From Alteromonas gilva (GTDB lineage Bacteria > Pseudomonadota > Gammaproteobacteria > Enterobacterales > Alteromonadaceae), in contig NZ_JAQQXP010000004.1 of NCBI RefSeq assembly GCF_028595265.1, forward strand, positions 62,001 to 126,000: DNA of 64,000 bases, given 5' to 3'. The position numbers were made by a program, and so were the translations under genes. The notes under the pieces are model-generated. The model was not told the DNA's origin. It worked only from the letters and a program-made list of their open reading frames with translations, and did no database searches. This document shows, piece by piece, positions 50,191-58,800 of this stretch (its first letter is position 1; each line of letters starts with the position of its first letter).

Positions 50191-52032
50191 CTACAGAGAG
50201 CTATTCACTCCAACAATTTCTTCAATAAACGAACTTTCCTTGTTCTCCCTGTGCGAGATCACCAGGTTTTCTTCGGCTCGCGTCATTGCAACATACAGAA
50301 GCCGGCGCTCTTCCTCGATGGCTTCTCGAGTGACGGCGCCTTTGATCATAGGTACCTTCCCATCATCTACATCGATAATCCACACTCTTGGCCACTCAAG
50401 GCCTTTTGAGCCGTTCATCGTCGCAAGTATTACCGCGTCATTTTGATTATGATCTTCCTGCTTGGTATTTTTCTTTGTCTTCTCTGCCAGGTTTTTCGCT
50501 CTTGCCACCAAGTTGCCTTTACTACCCTTTAAAATTCCTTGGCAGATCTCTACCACTGTGACTTGTAGCTTTTCATCTGCATCTTTTTTCTTTTTTAGAT
50601 ACTTGATCACAGCCGAGCAAAGCTTATCGATGAACGCCCCGGCATACTGCTCTTCCAGATTGATTGCTCTCATAGCCATTTCTTGCATGAATGCAGTAAC
50701 AGGCTTCCAGGTTTCACCTGACATCTGTTGTGAAGAAGCAAACCCCATCGTTTTGCATGACTGGTAGATATAGTGCAGAGTTTCTTCAGACTCACCAATC
50801 CAACCCAAACCAGACACTAAGGCGTCAGCTGCCTTTGGATGCGCCAGGCCGTAAAACAGATTAATGAATCCAACTGCATGTTCATTGTCAAAGATTGACT
50901 TTCCACCAATCCTTACCGCTTTCATCTGCAATTCAGACAGCGCCCTTTCAACCTGGTCTAATTGCTTATTGGTTCTGGCCAATATAGCCCAGCCGTCTTT
51001 TTCGCTTTGCTTAATCGCCTGAGCAACATACCTGTATTGCTCAAAGCCATCCGATTTTTTAGTATCCTGCTCTCCCCCAATTTTGCTGACACTTTCAAGC
51101 GAATCCATCTGCAGCAACTCTTGGGTAAATTGAGAAATGAAATTATTGGGTATCGATACAATTTTTACGGTTCCCTGTTCTTTCTTCACGGATGCCATAT
51201 CTTTATCGATTCGGTCTTCATTATTTTCAACAAACATCTTGGCCGCATTAAGAATGTTAGGTGAGCACCTGAAGCATTTACTTAATAGATAACCGGACGC
51301 ATTGAAATCATTTTGGAATTCACGGAAGGCGTGATACCCCATACTGCCACGCCAAGAATAAATAGATTGGTCATCATCCCCTACAACCGCCAATGTTTTG
51401 CCGAGATTGCCGTGCGCCTTGAGCCATCTATATTGCAGCTCATCAGTATCTTGAAACTCATCGCAGAGTAGATGCGAATATCGATATGGCTTGACGGTTC
51501 CACCTTCCAGGCCAGCAATAAGCTCCCGGCACATCATATTAAGATCGAATCTTTTGTATTTTTTCAGTAATGACAAGTACGCCTCAAAAACCATAGAGGT
51601 AGGCGTTCCATCATGCATATAGTCAATATCACGCCCCATGGCCTCGATTGTAGAAACCCATTCATTGATATCGTCATATCTGATTTGTGCCTGGATTAGT
51701 GCACGCTTTACAAAACTATATTGTTCCGGACCTATAATTGAGCGCCTTCTGACTCTTATTTGCTCGAACTGCTTCAACATCAAACTCGCAAAGGTCGCGG
51801 CTTTAGTTCGCTTAGCAAGCTGTGGGCCCAGCCGCTTAACTAACCGCTCTTCCATCTCAGATGCTGAGGCATTGGTGAAGGTAACCATTAATACACTATT
51901 AGTGTTTGAAGAATTAAGTACCCTATCTGCAAGGCTGATAAACGTATGCGTTTTACCAGAACCAGGTAAAGCACAGATTAGTTTATGCTCATTTGGGTTT
52001 TCGATTGTTCCGGCCTGTTCTTCCGTTAGCAT
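50191..52032 (-). CDS. UvrD/Rep-family (SF1A) DNA helicase
   Basis: The 613-aa protein has Walker A in ALPGSGKTHTFISLA, motif Ia VTFTNASASEME, motif II LLCDEFQDTDELQ, motif III GDDDQSIYSWRGS, motif IV KCFRCSPNILNAA, motif V ATMNGSKGLEWPRVWIID, and motif VI RRLLYVAMTRAEENLVIS. It is smaller than UvrD (720 aa). It unwinds DNA 3' to 5' in repair or replication. On the element it may serve replication or transfer; the helicase type is certain, the role is inferred. Confidence 0.9.
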   Translation of the reverse strand: MLTEEQAGTIENPNEHKLICALPGSGKTHTFISLADRVLNSSNTNSVLMVTFTNASASEMEERLVKRLGPQLAKRTKAATFASLMLKQFEQIRVRRRSIIGPEQYSFVKRALIQAQIRYDDINEWVSTIEAMGRDIDYMHDGTPTSMVFEAYLSLLKKYKRFDLNMMCRELIAGLEGGTVKPYRYSHLLCDEFQDTDELQYRWLKAHGNLGKTLAVVGDDDQSIYSWRGSMGYHAFREFQNDFNASGYLLSKCFRCSPNILNAAKMFVENNEDRIDKDMASVKKEQGTVKIVSIPNNFISQFTQELLQMDSLESVSKIGGEQDTKKSDGFEQYRYVAQAIKQSEKDGWAILARTNKQLDQVERALSELQMKAVRIGGKSIFDNEHAVGFINLFYGLAHPKAADALVSGLGWIGESEETLHYIYQSCKTMGFASSQQMSGETWKPVTAFMQEMAMRAINLEEQYAGAFIDKLCSAVIKYLKKKKDADEKLQVTVVEICQGILKGSKGNLVARAKNLAEKTKKNTKQEDHNQNDAVILATMNGSKGLEWPRVWIIDVDDGKVPMIKGAVTREAIEEERRLLYVAMTRAEENLVISHRENKESSFIEEIVGVNSSL

Positions 52033-52222
52033 GCAGCTTCTCTAATAATATGAATGAGGGCATCTTACATGCAGAGCACTCAGCAACCGGCGAATAGACG
52101 TGTCAATTTTTCTGGGTCTATTGATGTTTGGTAAATAGAGGTGCCGATTTAGCATACTCAAACGGTAGCGTAGCGCTATTTTCTGCTTATACTGTCTCCA
52201 TCCAAACATTAAGGAGAACATA

Positions 52223-53179
52223 ATGAGCAAGAATATTATTGCTGCAGGATTAGTCGTATTGGCGATTACTGGCTGTCAATCTACACCTCGGGTGCACGAG
52301 TCCATCCCTCCAGTACAAGTAAAATCTTTAGACACTTACTCATGGGAGCCAGACAAAAGCCTTGCACTAAATGTTGCTCAAATGGCCAGGCCGGCAGGCC
52401 TTGGTATCGGCATGGAAGACGAAGAAAACCCCGCAGAAGCCAGCAACAACCTCCGTGATGGATTCGATAAAACCACAGATGTTATGACAGGTATGCTGAC
52501 CAGCGGCCTGGTTGGTGCAGCATCATTTCTATCACTTGGCTCAAAATCAGATGACCTCCGTTCATGGCGTTCAGGTTTAGTTGATTTCATACCAGTTGAA
52601 AAAGTGCCACCATTAAATACAGGCGACTCTTTTACATACATCCGTGACTATGTTGCAGGCAACATTCGCAAGGGCCTTGACGCTCAATATGATGATATTA
52701 CTTGGAAAGGTGTTTTTACTCGAAAGAAGACGGCTTATTTGGACCGTGCTTATTTAATATTCAATAGTCAAGATGGATGCTCTAAGGCGGTAAATCTTCT
52801 TTTGGAAGGAGATGAAGTAAGAACCACATGGGGAGGATACAAGATTGCAGGTACAGTTTTTGAAGACGTCGATGAAAGTTCTCTAGGGCAATATTGCGGT
52901 TTGGAGTTCACGCCGATTGTCACAGGCACCATCTCAATTAACGGCATCAGAAATTATATTGTCACCACTAGAATTGGTGGAACAGGTTCTTCTACTTTCC
53001 TGGTTAACAAACTAAACAGCACCTACCCCGGCATTGTTTTAAATAATAAAACTTTCAACTTTGTTTTAACTGGCGGCAAACGAAAAGCAACCTGGAATAA
53101 CGGCATTCCATATGTTTCAAAAGATGCTCAACAGTACTTCTTCGACGCAAACGAAACATCATCCGTCAATTCTCTTTAA
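52223..53179 (+). CDS. hypothetical lipoprotein
   Basis: The 318-aa product has a lipoprotein signal (MSKNIIAAGLVVLAITGC, lipid attachment at Cys18). The mature part has a Gly/Ser-rich segment (VMTGMLTSGLVGAASFLSLGSKS) and beta-rich C-terminus. AAGGAGAACATA precedes the ATG. It is monocistronic, with its own terminator downstream. Family unknown. Confidence 0.75.
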   Translation: MSKNIIAAGLVVLAITGCQSTPRVHESIPPVQVKSLDTYSWEPDKSLALNVAQMARPAGLGIGMEDEENPAEASNNLRDGFDKTTDVMTGMLTSGLVGAASFLSLGSKSDDLRSWRSGLVDFIPVEKVPPLNTGDSFTYIRDYVAGNIRKGLDAQYDDITWKGVFTRKKTAYLDRAYLIFNSQDGCSKAVNLLLEGDEVRTTWGGYKIAGTVFEDVDESSLGQYCGLEFTPIVTGTISINGIRNYIVTTRIGGTGSSTFLVNKLNSTYPGIVLNNKTFNFVLTGGKRKATWNNGIPYVSKDAQQYFFDANETSSVNSL

Positions 53180-53195
53180 ACACCATCTCTTAAAT

Positions 53196-53226
53196 CACCA
53201 ACCCCGCTATCAGCGGGGTTTTTGTT
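53196..53226 (+). terminator. intrinsic terminator
   Basis: AACCCCGCT-atc-AGCGGGGTT followed by TTTGTT; works in both directions for the convergent genes. Confidence 0.85.
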
Positions 53227-53238
53227 ACCTACCCAAAT

Positions 53239-54735
53239 CTAAGCCACCAAGGATTCAATAACCTTTTTACATTCATCAATAACTTCAGGGTGTGCAGGCA
53301 GATCTCCCTTGCCCAAACCTTGGTTAGGCTTGTGTAAATCAATCTTTCTCCAGGCCTTCATCGCCAACAGTTGTTCCTGCCTGCTTAGTTTCGTGGTTTT
53401 TAAAACGCATTCAAAATAACTCAACGAATTTGAAACCAACTCCTTTAATCCAAGCTCACTATCGATACCTAAAACATCTTTAGAGAAGCATTCTGTCGCA
53501 CCCCAATTATGAAGCCTTTCAAAATAGATTACTTTCTTTGAGTGGAATGCCAATGCCATTACTTCGGCTAGACATGCAACTATATTAGGAAGCTCAATCA
53601 TCTGGTATCTGGCGATTTTTAATTGCCTTTCCTGAAGCCTTGAGTGATTGAATCTCTGCGAAATTTTACTAAAAGTTAAGCCAACCTTATAAGCCAAAAC
53701 CTTTTCTGTTGCTTGGTCGGCTAACTCCACAAAATATAGCTTTCTGGTCTTTTCAAAATGCTGCGGATGCCTCAGTGTAGATAGCAATGTATGACGCTCT
53801 TTTGCACATTTATAGCAAGTCTGTAGTGCGTTTGTTATGTGGTCTAACTTTGGAAAAGCGTAATCATCGTAGTTTGAGAGATTTCCATGGAATTCACAAT
53901 GAAGAATACAGCGTGAATGGGCGCCTTTATAAGTCCCTTTAAAACCTATCAACTTTAGGCTTGTGGTATCTAGTAACTCATTGGCACTTTGTAAAACTTC
54001 CACTTCAGTAGGATTGTAGGTTTGCGAACATTTTGGGCACCCACACCCCAAGAATAACGACTCAAAGGTTGGAGTCCACGGTTTACCAAATAACCACCCT
54101 TTCCCGTGCTTCTGACACTCAACTTTTACTTTCGAGGCCTTGCCTATGTATTTGCCAACAATACCTATAACGACCAAATGAGGATTCCTTTCTGCCAGAA
54201 AAAGATTCACATCTTTGATGTTTTCTTCAACAGGAGCCTTATATTTCCCTGAGCATTTAGGACACCCTTTTCCTTGGAGCAGCTTGTCTATTGCCGGCTC
54301 CCAAGGATTATCCCATTCCCAACCATTGCCATGGTCTTTGCAACTGATTTTACACCTAGCGGCCCGATTTACCTTTCCAGGCATGAATCCAATTAACTTC
54401 AAACCCTTGCCGGACAAAATTGACTCTAACTGTTCAATGTGCTCAGACTCCGTATACCGGTAATTGCCACTACACTTCGGGCAACCTCCGATATTTTTGG
54501 CTTCCAAATCCTTTGACCTTCTGAGGTGATTTAAGCGAGGCCTCCACGGAGCGCCAAACACGTCGCCAGACCCGTGCTCCTCACACGTCACATGACAGAT
54601 AGACTTGTCGAGTTGATAGCCTGAATAAAATCCAGTTACGGTTAACTTTGGTCGATTATTCGTTTCACAATAGAGTTCCAGCCTTGCGTTAATATCACGT
54701 AATGCTTCGCTTTCTGAAATTGGTTTGATTGCCAT
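53239..54735 (-). CDS. zinc-ribbon repeat / GIY-YIG-like nuclease
   Basis: The 498-aa protein begins with four repeats of about 75 residues of the form C-x-x-x-C-x-x-H-G-x-G...P-W-x-P...L...G-C-P-K-C-S-G (for example CHVTCEEHGSGDVFGAPWRP ... GCPKCSG), clearly zinc-binding. The C-terminal part has LYFVELADQATEKVLAYKVGLT, SKISQRF, LAEVMALAF and NWGATECFS. These recall GIY-YIG (T5orf172-type) strands, catalytic Arg, Glu and the final G-A-T-E-x-F. Such zinc-finger GIY-YIG proteins are phage/plasmid homing-type endonucleases. Upstream lies the E14-E17 block and promoter P4. Confidence 0.7.
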   Translation of the reverse strand: MAIKPISESEALRDINARLELYCETNNRPKLTVTGFYSGYQLDKSICHVTCEEHGSGDVFGAPWRPRLNHLRRSKDLEAKNIGGCPKCSGNYRYTESEHIEQLESILSGKGLKLIGFMPGKVNRAARCKISCKDHGNGWEWDNPWEPAIDKLLQGKGCPKCSGKYKAPVEENIKDVNLFLAERNPHLVVIGIVGKYIGKASKVKVECQKHGKGWLFGKPWTPTFESLFLGCGCPKCSQTYNPTEVEVLQSANELLDTTSLKLIGFKGTYKGAHSRCILHCEFHGNLSNYDDYAFPKLDHITNALQTCYKCAKERHTLLSTLRHPQHFEKTRKLYFVELADQATEKVLAYKVGLTFSKISQRFNHSRLQERQLKIARYQMIELPNIVACLAEVMALAFHSKKVIYFERLHNWGATECFSKDVLGIDSELGLKELVSNSLSYFECVLKTTKLSRQEQLLAMKAWRKIDLHKPNQGLGKGDLPAHPEVIDECKKVIESLVA

Positions 54736-54846
54736 TTTTAGTTACTACTCTTAACAAATAGCACCAAACTAACCTAAACTTGAATTCGCGCTACCGTTTG
54801 AATTTTGCTGAAATTGGGAGGGAAATACGGTGCGCTCGTATAAAAT

Positions 54847-55222
54847 AAGGGAAACACCCCTCAGCAAGAGAGTGTGTTTCCCTTGCTGGGTTAAAAAGTT
54901 GAATCAAAATGCTTTGAAACAACTAGGGGTTATCCTAATTTTATAGAGCACACCAAGACCCGACAGGGCATTGATACACCCTCTGGGGTTAAAGAACGAT
55001 TCAGGTAAACCTGAAGCATTCTGGTGATGAATATGACCTAAAATCAATCCACAACGCAATTGTGTCCTGATAAAAATAAGGGCCCCCCAACAAGAGAGTG
55101 TGTTTCCCTTGCTGGGTTAAATAGCTGAATCAAAAGTAATTTGATACAACCGGGGTTAACTTAAATTTATAGAGCACATTATTTCCCGAGAGGGAGTAAT
55201 TTGCCCTCTGGGGTTAAATGAT
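54847..55222 (-). repeat. tandem block of elements E14-E17
   Basis: Two tandem copies (about 54841-54995 and 55077-55222) of a unit with two E-like elements. E14 and E16 read TTTAACCCAGCAAGGGAAACAC ... CTTG, with E14 keeping helix B GGGAAACACA/TGTTTCCC. E15 and E17 start TTTAACCCCAGAGGG. The bases between them (for example 55000-55076) contain only decayed short frames, one after TCAGGACACA. It looks as if genes once separating these elements were lost. Confidence 0.7.
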
Positions 55223-55256
55223 GAGACAAGAAATCTTGAAACATCCAGGTTAAACA

Positions 55257-55372
55257 TGCTTTCGCATTAGCTCTGTCTCCAGGGCTGTCAGTCATACGGA
55301 AATATGCCCCGCTAGGTTTATACCGCGTGGCGGCGGTCGAAAGTGAATAATCACATTCAGTTAAAGAGCCTT
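55257..55372 (-). promoter_or_regulatory. promoter/leader module P4 (divergent copy)
   Basis: Palindrome-like GACCGCCGCCACGCGG then TATAAACC, hairpin GGCATA-TTTCCG-TATGAC, and GNRA mini-hairpin TGCGAAAGCA-type at 55257-55266, followed by E17. Palindrome and upstream repeats are degraded relative to P1-P3. It would drive the 498-aa nuclease-like gene. Confidence 0.55.
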
Positions 55373-55553
55373 AACCTTACCACCCACGCTTAGGTGCTTT
55401 TGTTAATACAACTATCGTTTTGCCTATGTCTATCGGTATGTTTTTATGCCAATAACAGCCGTAGGTGGTATAATTTGGAGGTCTGTTCAAACGGTGGTGA
55501 GAAAAAATTATTGCGTTACTATTAACGCTAGATTGAAGTGTCTGGAGGTAGGA

Positions 55554-55826
55554 ATGGTTTACTTATTGTTAGGATTGGTTTTAATGCCTGTTTTAGTCTT
55601 AGCTACATTAGGTGGTGATGTGACTTGGTTTGCAATGTTTGCCGGAGAAGTCGTTGTTGTAGCATTGTCTTTTGTTGTGAAGAAATTCTCAAAAGACAAG
55701 AAGACAATTCAAAACCGAACAGTAAATCGAAAACATGAATCGGATCATGCAAAAGATGATGAATTCTTCAACTATTCTTATTCCAATATTTATAGTGGGC
55801 TTCCACATTTGTCTGAAGATGATTAA
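55554..55826 (+). CDS. small membrane protein
   Basis: A 90-aa protein (MVYLLLGLVLMPVLVLATLG...) with two hydrophobic helices, the second WFAMFAGEVVVVALSFVV, and a charged tail ending LPHLSEDD. ATG 55554 follows GGAGGTAGGA; the longer frame from 55446 is not supported. Confidence 0.65.
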   Translation: MVYLLLGLVLMPVLVLATLGGDVTWFAMFAGEVVVVALSFVVKKFSKDKKTIQNRTVNRKHESDHAKDDEFFNYSYSNIYSGLPHLSEDD

Positions 55827-55853
55827 AAAGCCCTCTCAAATGGAGGGCTTTAT
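55827..55853. terminator. bidirectional terminator
   Basis: AAAAGCCCTC-tcaaat-GGAGGGCTTT between the convergent small membrane protein gene and traG. Confidence 0.85.
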
Positions 55854-55889
55854 TCAGTTAAGTTTTAGAGAGTTACTTTACCGGCTGCA

Positions 55890-58800
55890 TCAAAATTGAT
55901 TCTTAGTTGGATCATCCATTCCCATATCGACAAATTGACCATACTGATAGGCATAGTAGTTACCAACCGAATCAACATAACCCTCACCAACATATTCACC
56001 ATCAGCAGTTATTATATCACCTACGGGTGCATAAGAACTTCCGTCTGAAGCTGTAAAGTTTCCATATGGATCCTTTTCCAAGCGAGCATTTCCGTTCTCA
56101 TCCTGAGTTACGGCTGCTCTGGCAGATTCTTTTGCTGCTTCATATCCGTATAAAGCCGCTTCACCTTTTGGGCTCTCATTACTCTCCAAGTTTATTTGCG
56201 AAGGCATTGTAGGGGCCGCTTCACTTTTTGGGCTCTCATTACCTTCTGAGTTTACCTGCAAAGGCATTGCAGGAGCCGCTTCACTTTTTGGGCCCTCATT
56301 ACCTTCTGAGTTTACTTGCAAAGGCATTGTAGGGGCCGCTTCACTTTTGGGGCTCTCATTACCTTCTGAGTTTACCTGCAAAGGCATTGCAGGGGCCGCT
56401 TCACTTTTTGGGCTCTCATTACCTTCTGAGTTTACCTTCAAAGGCATTGCAGGGGCCGCTTCACTTTTTGGGCTCTCATTACCTTCTGAGTTTACCTGCA
56501 AAGGCATTGCAGGAGCCGCTTCACTTTTTGGGCTCTCATTACCTTCTGAGTTTACCTGCAAAGGCATTGCAGGAGCCGCTTCACTTTTTGGGCCCTCATT
56601 ACCTTCTGAGTTTACTTGCGAAGGCATTACAGGGGCCGCTTCACTTTTTGGGCTCTCATTACCTTCTGAGTTTACTTGCGAAGGCATTACAGGAGCCGCT
56701 TCACTTTTTGGGCTGATATTTTCTTCTCCACCAAACCAACCAGAAACGCCACTAACTGCATCGTATGCGACCGATCCAACTGAAGTACCAAAATCATGAA
56801 GAGGGTTTATCTCAGCCATTGTGTCTTGTTCAGACAAGGTATTGAGCCCAGCGTTTACACCGTCTTGGATGCTATCAGCTACTTGCGCTGCAAGGCCAAT
56901 AGCGGTTTCGTTCTTCATTCTATCGTCTTTTTCAGCCACCTTAGATTGAACTTGTTCTGTTCCAGCTAAGACCTCTCCTTTGATGTCGGTATTGAGTTCT
57001 TGGTAAGCCCTACCTTTCATACCAGCAATATTTGATGCTACATCAACGCCATTTGTGTTGTTTGTTGGGAGCGAGTCATCCACCTGACGCATAGTTTCAA
57101 ACGGTTTATCTTTGCTTGTTTTAGAAGTTAGCTCCGCATTTTCATCCGCAATCCTGCCAATCATAGAAGCCCTTTGCTTTAACGAATCTCCAGCCATTTT
57201 AAAACCGTTATCATCTTCTCCCCTCATTTGACTTCCAATGAACTGATACATGGAGGCAGCAAGCCCTAAATCACTTGCCTGGCGCCCTAACCCCTCTGAG
57301 CCATCATTGGCCATTAACTTTCTGATCGCGGTTTGGAAGGCGCCAGCATCGGTGCCGAGGCCACCATTGAAATTACCGTCATCCGCCTGTTGGGCAAGCG
57401 CCCTGAAATCAGCAGCACTGTTTACACCAATAGCGCTTTTCAATAACTCCCCATTCGTTTTGGTGCTATCAATATCAGAAGTTTTATTCCAGAAATCATC
57501 CGTATTCAGATTGCTGTTACTCGCAGCCTTATTCCATTGGATAGCCTGTGTAGACGAAAACCCACTGGTGTCACTAACGGCGTTTTGAATGGCTGACTGA
57601 CGATTTAACGAAGTCTGTAAAGTGTTTGCGGCTTTTTCAACCTCAGAACTCGTTTCCCCTTTGGATAATCTGTCCGTATTGGACCACTGGTTCATCAAAC
57701 TTTCTTTCTCTGAACCTTCAAACTTCGACGTTAGCGATTCCTGCCAGTTTTGAGCATACTTCTTCATTGCATCCCATTTTTCAGCATAATCTTCCTGTCT
57801 GTCATTGGATAATCCAATGGCTACCTTCCCGCTCAATGGTGATAGCATCTCGGCTACCTTAGGCATACCTACTCCAGCTTCCCCCCCAACTCGGAGAGCT
57901 AGTTTGGTTGAATCTGCAGAAGATACACCGAATTTGTCTTCCAAACCTTTTGCCAGGCTTTTGACCCTTTGATCAATGGTAGAGTTTGCAATTTCCTGAG
58001 CAGAAGAGTTTTGATTGATCGCCTGTACATCTTTGCTGCTATTAATTTGATTTGCGTATGCCGTTTCAAAAGCTTGAGCATTTGATTGAACCTGGGAAGC
58101 CGCTGCTGTCGTAGTAGCGCTATTAGCAGTAGTGCCAACAGAAGACAGCATTTCAGTCCCTAAGCCACTGTTAGTTAGGCTCGAATGCCCTACGCCATAA
58201 CCGCCTGTTGTAGAGTTCATCTGCTGAGTAGCGTCGGCAAATGTCCTGGTGCCGGCATTCATACTTGTTGCTACAGTAGGTGCGCCCATGTTTCCATCTA
58301 CCTTGGATTGAGTCATGCCTTTCATGGTGCCCATCAAAGAGTGAACGCCACCAAATAACAAAAACATTCCGATCATTGGTATGGTCGTAGTCAGCATGCT
58401 GGCTGTGGCCAGATACCCCTCAACCTCAAGAATGGTGGAAGGTAATGCATCAAACGAGAGTGGGTTAAATGTGGCTGAAGCGGCAAACGCTTGTTCGACC
58501 GATATGGCTGTATAGAAATCTACGAAGACCTTTACAAACCCCCACAGGTTGATAAACAGCAGTAACGTCATATATTTACCGATGTGCTTTATGCCCAAAC
58601 CACCGAGTACGATAAGCACGGCATAGAGCGGGTAAATAAAGAACGTCAGAGATTCCAATGCAGTGATAACAGGCGTAGAAATCTGGGAAAACATTTCACG
58701 CTCTCCAGCCTTTTCATACACCCGGGAACGCATTGCCTGGAATACCATAGAGTCAACTTCGGTTTCATAAGAAGTGCCGGCCAGACCATCTCGCACCAGG

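Noticed and set aside
56347..56799. plus-strand repetitive ORFs (GIAGAASLFG repeats)
   Set aside because: They are mirror readings of the 60-bp traG repeats.
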